Assembly (NCBI RefSeq): GCF_005519465.1
Contig: NZ_CP027859.1
Location: forward strand, 1,731,496-1,795,495
Reading direction: 5' to 3'
DNA: 64,000 nt
Source: Streptomyces clavuligerus
GTDB taxonomy: Bacteria > Actinomycetota > Actinomycetes > Streptomycetales > Streptomycetaceae
The notes beneath the pieces are model-generated. The model searched no databases, was not told the origin of the DNA, and was given only the letters and a program-made list of their open reading frames with translations. Of this stretch, positions 26,576-34,645 are shown piece after piece (the stretch's first letter is position 1; every line of letters begins with the position of its first letter). The position numbers and the translations under genes are program-made.

Positions 26576-27361
26576 GTGAAGGGTTGCGGTGCATTGGGCG
26601 GCGCACCGGATCATGCGGGGCGGATCGAGGAAACGGGTGAGGCTGTGGAAGAGTGCAGCGGTGACTTCGTCGACAGGCCCATCAGGAATTACGAGTTCGT
26701 CTGGATGGTCGGGCTGAGCGGTGCCCGTGCCGGGGGCCGTGTCACTCCCGTCATCGTGCTGCGCCGGGCCAGGGTCAATGAACTCGGCTGGAAGGACGCC
26801 GAACTCGCCGCCGTCCAGGGCTCGTACACCCTGACCGATCCGGACGGGCATGTCACGACGGGGACATGGGCCCGCCGGGAGTGCGCGGGGTCCGGTACGG
26901 CCCGGGTCGAGGGGGACAGCTCGGGGGCGTGGGCGCAGGGCATGTGGGATCTGTCGGTGCGGGCCACGCTCAGCACCGGTTTCACCGTGATCCACCCGCA
27001 GTGGAAGTCGTGGGACGTCTCCCGCGAGGTGACACTTCAGTTCGGGTCGCTGGGGACGGCCGAGGAGGTCCCGGAGTGGGCGTATCTGGTGGCGAAGCAC
27101 TCGGGCAAGGCCCTGGACATCGGCGGGGCGTCCCAGGACGACGGCGGCTGGGCCGACCAGTGGGACTGGGCCGACGTCGACCAGCAGAAGTTCCGGGTCG
27201 AGCCCGCCGACGGCAGGTACTTCCGCCTCATCGCCAAGCATTCGGGCAAGGCCCTGGCCATCGCCGACAGCAGCCTCTCGGCGGGCGCCGCCCTCGTCCA
27301 GTGGGAAGCCGGCAGCGGCGACAATCAGCGCTTCCAGCGCTTCAGTCTCGGCCGGGAGTGA
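26576..27361 (+). CDS. Ricin-type (RICIN/CBM13) lectin-domain protein
   Basis: About 261 residues. The N-terminal half is a beta-rich domain of unknown family (YEFVWMVGLSGARAGGRVTP; GSYTLTDPDGHVTTGTWARR). The C-terminal half has two beta-trefoil repeats: YLVAKHSGKALDIGGASQDD with QWDWADVDQQKFRVEP, and FRLIAKHSGKALAIADSSLS with LVQWEAGSGDNQRFQR. These are QxW-type carbohydrate-binding repeats. No signal peptide is evident, which is odd for a lectin, so it may be cytoplasmic or released by lysis. GTG 26576 follows GGGAG; a start further inside (ATG or GTG near 26640) is possible. Confidence 0.7.
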   Translation: MKGCGALGGAPDHAGRIEETGEAVEECSGDFVDRPIRNYEFVWMVGLSGARAGGRVTPVIVLRRARVNELGWKDAELAAVQGSYTLTDPDGHVTTGTWARRECAGSGTARVEGDSSGAWAQGMWDLSVRATLSTGFTVIHPQWKSWDVSREVTLQFGSLGTAEEVPEWAYLVAKHSGKALDIGGASQDDGGWADQWDWADVDQQKFRVEPADGRYFRLIAKHSGKALAIADSSLSAGAALVQWEAGSGDNQRFQRFSLGRE

Positions 27362-28440
27362 ACCCCGGCGCGGGGCCGCGCATGCCGTTCCAGGGCCGCG
27401 GCCCCTCCGCCGTCGATGGGCTCTCCGGCGGGCGGGGGCAGCGCCGTTCCCCGGATCGTCGGCGGACCGGGTTCCGTCTCCGGAGGCGCACCGGCCCGGA
27501 GCGGGCCGTTCCCCGGCCTGCGTCCGGGGAATCCACGGGGTGGGGTTCCTGGCTGTCCCGGTCGTACCACGCGGTCGTCCTGCCGGTGTCGCCCGGCGCG
27601 CCGAGGACGACGGCGACCGGCTCGGCGAGGGTGATCGGTCCCTCCCCGCCCCCGGAGTCGGCTTCCGGGGCCGGGCCGCGGATGCCTCGGCCCGGCGTAC
27701 GGCGGTCAGTTCGGTCCAGTTGGCGGGGGCTCTGTGCGGGTGGCGAGGTCAGCGGTCGCCGCGGGGGCCCGCGCCTGCTCAGTCGCCGAGACACAGGTCG
27801 GCCTTGCAGGCGGTGTTGGCGCCCTGGACGAGCCCGGTGACCAGGCGCCGGCTGATCTGGACGGCGATGAAGGCGGTGACTGCGGCGCCGGTGGGATGTG
27901 TCCGTTGGCCGTGAGCCACAGCGGCATCGCGTAGACCCCGCCGGTGGGGGCGCCCGCGATGGCGTCGTCGGCCAGCCTGTAGCGGGCACTGGTACGGCCC
28001 ACGGCCGCGGCGGTTGAACCGTGAGGCGACGTCGCGGAACCAGCCCAGCCGCCAGGGCCTCACGGTGCAGGCGCGGACTTCCAGGGTGCTGTCGCGGGCT
28101 GGAGGTCTGGAAGATCAGGGAGTGCCGCAGGCGCCGGTCGGCGAGGGGGTGCCGGTCGACGGCGTGCGCCGTGCGGACGGCGGTCCACCGCGGGGAATGA
28201 GGGCGAGCAGCATCAGGGCGGCACCCCGGCCGGTGTCCTCACCGCTCCGCCGACTTCGGCGCCGTTCAGATGTGTCTTTCTGCGAATCCCTACGGACTTG
28301 CTGCCAGCCTGGTGCGCGGAAAGCCACGGCTTCCCTCATCCGCGATGCCCTGGGCTGTGAGAACGAGAACCAGTGGCAGACCGGACGCGGTCCGGCGGGG
28401 TCCCTGGTCTCTCAGGCATACGCATTCATGAGAAGAGCCG
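27362..28440 (-). pseudogene. Broken membrane-protein gene in degraded sequence
   Basis: One interpretable gene remains, on the minus strand: VRPWRLGWFRDVASRFNRRG (28063 region), shifting to YRLADDAIAGAPTGGVYAMP-LWL near 27930. It shifts again to GAAVTAFIAVQISRRLVTGL and NTACKADLCLGD, stop near 27779. It would have two hydrophobic segments and Cys near the end. At least two indels are needed and the N-terminus is unclear. The family was not recognised, although the context of other mobile-element scraps suggests a plasmid-transfer protein. Bases 27362-27770 and 28150-28440 hold nothing I can support. Confidence 0.35.
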
Positions 28441-28463
28441 TGGTGTGACGCCCGCTCTACCGG

Positions 28464-29294
28464 TCACTGGTGCTGACACTCCTTCCCTTCCAACCCGTTT
28501 GCGGGCTTGCGGCCGGTGACGGTGTAGGTGGCCATGCCGAGATCGACGAAGCCCGGAAGGGACATCCGGTCGAGTGTGTACAGGATGTCGCTGCGGTTGA
28601 TGCCGGGCAGTTCGACGAGTGCCGGTGCGAGATGTTCGAGGGTCAGCTTCCAGAACGCGGCCATCGGGGTGCCGCAGGAGACGGTGGGAACCATGACGCG
28701 CAGGTTGATATCGGTCAATCCCCGGTTGGTGAAGCGTTCGGCAAGGGAAGTGGGCCACTCGTCGGAGTCGGTTCCGATCCGGCTCCTGAGGACGTGCACA
28801 GCACCGAGGGAGACGCGCCGGTATGTGTCGTCACGGGCTGCCCTCAGCGAGAAGAGGGACGGGTCTTCGACCATGAGGGTTCCGCCTGGGGCCAGCCACC
28901 TCACGAGGTCCCCGAGGACTCGGGCACGGCTGGGGAGGTGGGACAGCAGGTAGCGGGCGTGGATGACGTCGAAACACGCTGCCGGGAACCCGTCGCGCGT
29001 CACGTCGTGCCGTTGGACGGTCAGGTTGCGGTGGCCATGGGTATGCAGGAAGCGGGTGTCGAGCTCGGTGGCGGTGACACGCCCTTCCGTGAAGTGGACG
29101 GCCATCCACCGGGCGACGGTGCCGGTCCCCGCCGCCACTTCCAACAGGCGCAGACCGCGTTGCCCCGGAACGGCTTTCAGCACGTCGGTGGTGGTGGGGT
29201 CCAGCACGGCGCCGAGGGAGTCCAGGCACGCACGCTCATTGGGGGCGGCGTGGTTGAAGAGGACATCTCCATAGCGTTCCGTGCGGCCGCTCAC
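28464..29294 (-). CDS. SAM-dependent methyltransferase (class I)
   Basis: This 276-residue Rossmann-fold methyltransferase has motif I LRLLEVAAGTGTVARWMAVH, motif II VTATELDTRFLHTHG, motif post-I VQRHDVTRDGFPAACFDVIH, and a helix with HLPSRARVLGDLVRWLAPGG. Its profile is that of ubiE/small-molecule methyltransferases. GTG 29294 overlaps the stop of the hydroxy-acid oxidase gene (GTGA), so both are translated as one unit. The C-terminal third (MVPTVSCGTPMAAFWKLTLE; ELPGINRSDILYTLDRMSLP) resembles that of secondary-metabolite methyltransferases. The substrate cannot be inferred. Confidence 0.82.
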   Translation of the reverse strand: MSGRTERYGDVLFNHAAPNERACLDSLGAVLDPTTTDVLKAVPGQRGLRLLEVAAGTGTVARWMAVHFTEGRVTATELDTRFLHTHGHRNLTVQRHDVTRDGFPAACFDVIHARYLLSHLPSRARVLGDLVRWLAPGGTLMVEDPSLFSLRAARDDTYRRVSLGAVHVLRSRIGTDSDEWPTSLAERFTNRGLTDINLRVMVPTVSCGTPMAAFWKLTLEHLAPALVELPGINRSDILYTLDRMSLPGFVDLGMATYTVTGRKPANGLEGKECQHQ

Positions 29295-30469
29295 GGTGCC
29301 CTCACCGGTGTGAGGTCGGATGGGGACAGTGTGGCGCAGGTATGGTGCCCGGTCAGAGTGAGGGCGGAGGTGAATTCGTCCTTGAGGCACCGCAGTACGT
29401 GAGCCACTCCGTCCGCTCCGCCCAGCGCGAGGCCGTAGAGCCATGGGCGTCCGATCATGACGGCGTCGGCGCCGAGAGCGAGGGCGATCAGGACGTCGGT
29501 CCCGGTACGGATACCGGAGTCGAAGAGGAGGGGCACTCGACCCGAGACCGCCGCGGCGACGGCGGGAAGGCAGTCGAGTGCGGCGACACCGCTGTCGAGC
29601 TGTCGGCCGCCGTGGTTGGAGACCGCGATGCCGTCCGCACCGGCGTCGACGAGGCAGCGGGCTTCGCCCGGGTCGCACACGCCCTTGACGAGGACGGGCA
29701 GGTGCGTCCAGGACTTCAGGGTCGCCAGGTCCTCGGGCGCGAGGCTTGGTCGGGTGAAGACCCGGTTCCAGGTGGCGGCGGCAACTGCGCGCGTGGCGTC
29801 GTCGGGAAGGCCCGGTCCTGATGGTGAGTGGTCGGCGAGTTCCCAGAACCGGGGGTCTGAGGAGTAGTTGCCGAGACCGTGCCCGTGCCGGTACGGGAAG
29901 AAGCCGTGATCGAGCTCGCGTGGACGCCATCCGGCGGCGTAGCAGTCGCCCATGAGGACGACTGCCGCGTACCCGGCCTTCTCGGCACGGTGGACGAGTG
30001 ATCTGGCCAGTTGCTCGTCCCCGGGCCAGGCGAGCTGGAACCACAGGTGGCCATGGGGCGCCGCGGCAGCGACGTCTTCGAGGGGGGTGCTGGTGACAGC
30101 CGACAGGACAAGGCTGGTGCCGACGTCTGCGGCACCTCGTGCCGCCTCGGCCTCGGCCCCGGGATGGGCAAGGTCGGCCGCTCCTGCGGGGGCAAGGAGG
30201 ACGGGCAGGGCGAGGGGCGTGCCGAGGAGGGTGACAGCCGGGTCCGTGGGGCTGTTGTGGCGCAGGACGCGGTAGATGAGGCCGTAACGGGTGAAGGCGG
30301 CGATGTTGGCGCGGGCGGTGAGCTCGCGGCCTGCCGCGCCGGCAATGTAGTCGAAGGATTCGGCCGGCAGCTTCAGGCGGGCCGCTTCCTCCAGCGCGTC
30401 CGCACCGAAGGGATAGGCGCTTCCTCCGGCGCGGAAGGTGTGGCTCTGGTAGCTACCCGCGTAGACCAT
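29291..30469 (-). CDS. FMN-dependent alpha-hydroxy-acid oxidizing protein
   Basis: About 392 residues of the glycolate/lactate oxidase family (TIM barrel, FMN). Visible blocks are FDYIAGAAGRELTARANIAA, LGTPLALPVLLAPAGAADLA, FQLAWPGDEQLARSLVHRAE, VLVKGVCDPGEARCLVDAGA, the catalytic-His motif IAVSNHGGRQLDSGVAALDC, and FDSGIRTGTDVLIALALGAD-AVMIGRPWLYG. The His-Gly-Gly-Arg set and second phosphate-binding GRP motif are intact. ATG 30469 follows GGAAGAG; an ATG six codons upstream is the alternative. The gene is coupled to a downstream methyltransferase. Relatives sit in biosynthetic clusters (for example mandelate or hydroxy-acid oxidation), but no other cluster genes are visible here. Confidence 0.85.
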   Translation of the reverse strand: MVYAGSYQSHTFRAGGSAYPFGADALEEAARLKLPAESFDYIAGAAGRELTARANIAAFTRYGLIYRVLRHNSPTDPAVTLLGTPLALPVLLAPAGAADLAHPGAEAEAARGAADVGTSLVLSAVTSTPLEDVAAAAPHGHLWFQLAWPGDEQLARSLVHRAEKAGYAAVVLMGDCYAAGWRPRELDHGFFPYRHGHGLGNYSSDPRFWELADHSPSGPGLPDDATRAVAAATWNRVFTRPSLAPEDLATLKSWTHLPVLVKGVCDPGEARCLVDAGADGIAVSNHGGRQLDSGVAALDCLPAVAAAVSGRVPLLFDSGIRTGTDVLIALALGADAVMIGRPWLYGLALGGADGVAHVLRCLKDEFTSALTLTGHHTCATLSPSDLTPVRAP

Positions 30470-30789
30470 ACGGCAGCACTCTTCCATCTGTGCCGTCGGG
30501 CAAATCAGGCCGCATCCCGCCCATCACGGGAAGCTCGCGGCGCTCGCGGCACCAAGTTCACCGCAGTGGGATCATCCACCCAACTCGGCCCGGACAACGG
30601 CGACAAGGGCAGTCACGGGGTGCGTCGACCGGCACCGAAGCACCGGGCCCCGACCTGATGCCCAGTCTAGGCTTCCGCGCGAAGATACGCCTTCCGTGCG
30701 CTGCCAACCCCCGATCAGCACCTACGCGCCCCGGCATGACCCAAGCAGCGACAGATCCGGAGCAAGCGGCCCGGTCGAAGCCGTTGGCA

Positions 30790-30834
30790 GTGGTCTCTCT
30801 GGACGGCGGCGGTGCCGCCGTCCAGAGAGACCAC
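30790..30834. repeat. 21-bp perfect inverted repeat with 3-base loop
   Basis: Bases 30790-30810 and 30814-30834 are exact complements around GGT. The minus-strand arm reads as normal coding sequence of the broken methyltransferase gene (RLWSLWTAA), and the other arm is its mirror. It may act as a terminator, or be an inverted duplication that ended the gene. Confidence 0.7.
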
Positions 30835-31712
30835 AGACGCAGCATCCGGTCCCCGCCCGTGGGGGCCGGGTCATAGGTGGCGTCGAGCAGGTGCAGGCGG
30901 ATGGCCCAGCGGTCGGCCGGGGATCGCAGTACCTCGCGCGGGTCCACCGGCGACGCCGACACCCGCGCGTCGTCCTGGGCAGGCTCCGGCCAGTGGAGCC
31001 GCTGCCCGTGCTCCCACATGAAACTGACCGCGGTGCGGCTGAAATGTCCGATGGCGCTCCCGTCGCCCTCGCGGACGAGACGGGTCAGGCCGGTGGGGGA
31101 CCAGAGGGCGCCGCAGGGGGCGACGATACGGCCCCGGGCCGGACCTGGGCGAGCCGGACGGGCGGTATCCGGCGGGGACGGCGAGCCCGGCGTGCACCGC
31201 GTCGAACCCACCCCCCAGGTCATGGTCCTGGACGGCGTCGCCGTGCACGGTCGTGATGCCCTTGTAGCCGGTCAGCCGGGTGGCGGCCACGGTGGCGACG
31301 TGCGCGTCCGACTCGACGGTCGTCACCCTGGCCCGGTACGCGGCCAGGAGGGCCGCCACCCACCCCGTGCCGGTGCCCAGGTCGAGAACCTACCCCCCCC
31401 GGGGGGCAGGTCCAACGCGGTGATCATCGCGGCAACGGCGGCCGGGGCCGACGACGAGGACGACGGGACCGGCAGGCCGTCCATCGGCGACGGCGCCAGC
31501 CGGGTGATCACCGCCGTAGGCGAGGCCACCAGCCGAGCCCACCCGGCTGACTGCCCGTCACGGGTCACCTTCTCGTAGCGGTGCCCCTCGCCGGGGACCT
31601 CGGCGTAGACGCTGTCGGGGGTGAACGCGGCGCGATCGACCGAGGGTGAAGACGGCCGCCCACCGCCCGGCCGGCGAACCGGGCTCCACCAGCCGTGCGA
31701 CGGCGTCCCCAC
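30835..31712 (-). pseudogene. Isoaspartate-methyltransferase-like gene, frameshifted
   Basis: Joined pieces form one enzyme. DRAAFTPDSVYAEVPGEGHR and SAGWARLVASPTAVITRLAP come first, then, across an eight-C/six-G run at 31388-31406, the SAM-binding VAALLAAYRARVTTVESDAH. HGDAVQDHDLGGGFDAVHAG follows, and after a second shift near 31170, GRIVAPCGALW, REGDGSAIGHFSRTAVSFMW and LRSPADRWAIRLHLLDATYD. The layout matches the isoaspartyl-methyltransferase relatives seen in peptide-maturation clusters, as at 23.7 kb, but the two copies are not close. No intact product is possible in the given sequence. The start is unclear. Confidence 0.6.
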
Positions 31713-32133
31713 AGGCGGTCACACCTTCTCGCCCTCCTCGGGAGGGTCCTCGATCAGCATCCCGCTCAGATCATCCTGCTTCTTCCCGGTCACCGCACCG
31801 TCCTTCGCCGCCTCCCCACGCGCCACCGGACATCCCTCCTCCCGACCGGACCCCGAACCAACCGGCTTCTCACAGGGCCCGTCGCGGTGAACTGTCACCA
31901 TGCTGCCGAGGGCGGAACGGACCGCCACCACCACCCGCACCCGTGGAGCGGGCCGGAGTACGCCCCCCGGAGCCTCCCCCGGGGCGCTGCCAGTCGGTGA
32001 GGTCCACCATGCGCTCGCAGTGCGGGTCCTCCTCGGCAGCGGTGGTGCGCCCGTCCTCGGTGAGCAGATCGGGCAGTGCCGCCAGGAGAGCGGTGAGCGC
32101 GCCGTCAGTGAGTGCCGCGCCCCGGGGTTCCAG
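31713..32133 (-). pseudogene. Degraded sequence with an unrecognised fragment
   Basis: On the minus strand a stretch from about 32110 to 31985 reads AALTDGALTALLAALPDLLT then DPHCERMVDLTDWQRPGGGS. This is coding-like, without a start, and turns into Gly/Arg-rich low-complexity sequence. It lies just upstream of the broken methyltransferase gene and might have been its operon partner. No family is recognised. Confidence 0.25.
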
Positions 32134-32673
32134 TCAGTTGGAGCGGTCGGACCAGCCCTGCGGGAGTTCCACGGGGGATGCGGAGATGACGGTCTCGTCG
32201 TCGGGGCCGACGAACTCGAACAGGGTGATCTTCGCGAATTCGGGGACCACGTAGATCGGGTAGGTCGGTCCCTCGTCGCGGTACGTGCGCATCTCGTCGA
32301 GGTGGTCGTTCTGATAGAGGGCGGTGCGCCGACCGTGTTCCTCGACCCAGCGCGGGAAGAAGATCACGCCATGAAGGCGGCGCTTGCCCGGCAGGACATT
32401 GACGGAAACCGATGTGCCGGTCGGCTCGTTCCAGGAGATCTTGTAGTCGTCGTCGTCCAACTGGACGAGGTCGACGTGCTGGTCTTTGACCCAGCGGCCA
32501 CCCACCAGACCGGAATGTATCCGGTAGTCGATGGTCGTGGCGTTCTTCACATACATCTCGTACTGCCAGCCGTTGGCGTAGGTGTAGATGAAGCGGTGGC
32601 CGACGACCCCGGAGAGGTCCTGCGGGGGAACGGGGTTCTGAACGGTGGTCTCGTGCGCTCCGCTGACGGTCAT
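32134..32673 (-). CDS. padC: Phenolic acid decarboxylase
   Basis: This 179-residue protein of the PadC family decarboxylates ferulic, p-coumaric and caffeic acids to vinyl phenols. Family blocks are [80 protein letters not shown] and the acidic [20 protein letters not shown]. The Tyr pair and the Glu of the active site are present. ATG 32673 follows GGAGG closely. It is divergent from a MarR-type gene, the usual arrangement for phenolic-acid-responsive repressors, but here that gene is frameshifted, so expression may be deregulated. Confidence 0.92.
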   Translation of the reverse strand: MTVSGAHETTVQNPVPPQDLSGVVGHRFIYTYANGWQYEMYVKNATTIDYRIHSGLVGGRWVKDQHVDLVQLDDDDYKISWNEPTGTSVSVNVLPGKRRLHGVIFFPRWVEEHGRRTALYQNDHLDEMRTYRDEGPTYPIYVVPEFAKITLFEFVGPDDETVISASPVELPQGWSDRSN

Positions 32674-32761
32674 GGGGTGCCTCCTGCGCATCCGTTGGCG
32701 ACAGATTCATTTTCCCTGCAGGACCATTCTGTGTCCGACTGTCCGATCGGGGTGTGATGAG

Positions 32762-33327
32762 CCCTTGGACACCGCGACCGGCCTCGGACGAATCATCAAC
32801 CAACTGCGACGCGCCGTGCTGCGCACCCGCGAGGCCGAGGATCTGCCTGATCTCGCCGAAGCGCAGACCGAACTGCTGCGAGTCCTCTCCGAAGGCGGTT
32901 CACTCACGTCGGGGGAGCTTGCCGTTCGACTGAGCGTGGCACCCTCCACGGTCAGCGACCTGGTGCGCACCACAACCGCCTCCGGCATCGTCGAGCGCAC
33001 ACCGTCCTCGACCGATCTGTGCACGGTCCGCCTCGTGGCCTCGCCGCCTGCCATCGACCTGCTCAACCGCTACGACCGGGCGGGCAGGAAGCCCTCCATC
33101 GCGCTCTGGACGGTCTTCCGCCGGAGAGCCGACAGGCCCTCGAACGGGCGCTTCCCGCGCTCGCCGAACTGCTCGGCATACAGCAGGGCCGGACGCAGGA
33201 GTGCCTTGGGCGGCCCCCTTCCACGAGCGCCTCCTGTCCTCTCCGACTCATGGTGGACAGATCCGTCCACGGCCCTTTCCGTCCACCTGATCACCCTTCC
33301 ACCCCGTCTGAACTGCGACGAAGCTGA
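32762..33327 (+). pseudogene. MarR-family regulator, frameshifted
   Basis: The first frame encodes LDTATGLGRIINQLRRAVLR, LPDLAEAQTELLRVLSEGGS and a winged helix-turn-helix (SGELAVRLSVAPSTVSDLVR, then SGIVERTPSSTDLCTVRLVA). After DRAG near 33080 the protein continues in another frame as QEALHRALDGLPPESRQALE and RALPALAELLGIQQGRTQEC, the C-terminal dimerisation helix. One indel explains this. The start is also poor: a TTG without Shine-Dalgarno. It is divergent from padC, of which it is presumably the former repressor. Confidence 0.65.
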
Positions 33328-33428
33328 ACTCGTCAGCCAGGCACCCCTGAAGGACACCACCGGAGCCCAGCGCCACCGCGGGACGCGAAGCACCAGCGAC
33401 CATCACGTCACACAGAAGGATCACGACC

Positions 33429-33593
33429 ATGCTTCGCAGCGCCCTCGTCAAGACCGACGCGGTTGCCGCCCTCTCCCTCGGCGCGCTCGGCGCCGCCCAC
33501 GGGGCCCGGTCCGAGTCGGCCGAGAACCACTCCTCCACCACCGCCGTGACCGTCGTCGCCTACGGGCCCGGCAACGACATGATCTGGGGCTGA
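33429..33593 (+). CDS. Small exported peptide (54 residues), unknown function
   Basis: ATG 33429 has an AAGGA Shine-Dalgarno at a good distance. The product starts MLRSALVKTDAVAALSLGAL, a signal-like hydrophobic helix with an AHGA cleavage-type site. The predicted mature part is about 25 residues and ends GPGNDMIWG. Codon use fits the window. The DxIWG-type end is reminiscent of small conserved Streptomyces peptides, but I do not recognise a named family. Confidence 0.55.
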   Translation: MLRSALVKTDAVAALSLGALGAAHGARSESAENHSSTTAVTVVAYGPGNDMIWG

Positions 33594-33655
33594 CCGCCAG
33601 GGCAGCACCCGAGATTCACCTGCCATCGGCCCACGTGCGGAAGAAGCAACCCGTC

Positions 33656-34498
33656 TTGACGTTCATCGACTCCAACCCTCGTTCGCCCCGGCGGCTCGCC
33701 GCAGCCGTTCTGCTCGTCGCCGGGCTCGTCGGATCACTGGGCGCCTGCGCCAGTTCCGATCCGACCGTCCCTGACGCCCGTACCGCGGCCACTGCGGTCA
33801 CCCCGCCCTCCGACGCCGACAGCGCGGACCACGCCGCAGCAGCCCATGCCTCGCAGGCCCCCGAGCCCCTGGATACCGGCCCGACAGGCCGGGCACCCGA
33901 ACCCCTGCCGACGCCAAGCGCGGCCCCGGGGACTCCGCATCAATCGGGAACCCCGCAGAAACCGAGCCGCCCGGCGTCTGCCACCCACCGGCCTGCCACG
34001 CCCCCGCCTGCCGGACAGCAGCAGCGCCTTCCCGAAGGACGGCTGACCGTGGCCAAGACCGCGCGACTCACCGTGGACATCACCGGACTGCCCGCCTCAC
34101 CGCGGCTGGTGCCCGGTGGCGCACCGCTGAAGTTCACCGTGACCATGCGCAACACCGGCGCCACCGACCACCCGCTCATCGCACCCGTGGTCCGCTTCGA
34201 CCAGTACGACGGGGGGCTCGCCCCGCTCGGCTCGGTGGCCGGGCGCCTGGAGCGCTTCGACCCCGCGACCGGCAGCTGGCAGCCCGTCTTCCTGCCGCAG
34301 GCCTCGGGCATGGACTTCCTCCTTGCCGCCACCGGTGGGGCGCCGCTGCCCAAGGGCGCCACGACGACGATCCGCTACCGGGTCTCAGTCGACACCGGTC
34401 TGCGTGCCGGAGCCACCGAACTCCAGGTGTACGCCGTTTCACAGCCGACCAATCAGCAGGCCGGGATGGCCACGGCGAAGGTCACGATCGCACCCTGA
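33656..34498 (+). CDS. Lipoprotein with Pro/Ala-rich linker and beta-sandwich domain
   Basis: Read from TTG 33656 (GGAAGAAG lies 9 bases upstream), the product has a lipoprotein signal (AAAVLLVAGLVGSLGAC, lipobox LGAC). A long Pro/Thr/Ala spacer follows to about residue 130, then an immunoglobulin-like domain (LVPGGAPLKFTVTMRNTGAT; ATTTIRYRVSVDTGLRAGAT; ELQVYAVSQP). The pattern is that of a surface-anchored structural protein. A GTG at 33635 is the alternative start. The gene is upstream of, and on the same strand as, the exported-hydrolase cluster, with about 150 bases in between. No enzymatic motif. Confidence 0.7.
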   Translation: MTFIDSNPRSPRRLAAAVLLVAGLVGSLGACASSDPTVPDARTAATAVTPPSDADSADHAAAAHASQAPEPLDTGPTGRAPEPLPTPSAAPGTPHQSGTPQKPSRPASATHRPATPPPAGQQQRLPEGRLTVAKTARLTVDITGLPASPRLVPGGAPLKFTVTMRNTGATDHPLIAPVVRFDQYDGGLAPLGSVAGRLERFDPATGSWQPVFLPQASGMDFLLAATGGAPLPKGATTTIRYRVSVDTGLRAGATELQVYAVSQPTNQQAGMATAKVTIAP

Positions 34499-34645
34499 GC
34501 AGCACCACCTGACCGGCAGCAGCACCTCTGATCGACGGTACCGCTGTCCGTGTTCGTCGCGCTTTCGCGCGGTGCGGTTCTTTCTCAGTTCACTCGGCAC
34601 GCGCGTGCCGAGAACTTCAGCATGCCGATTTACAGGAGACATGAC

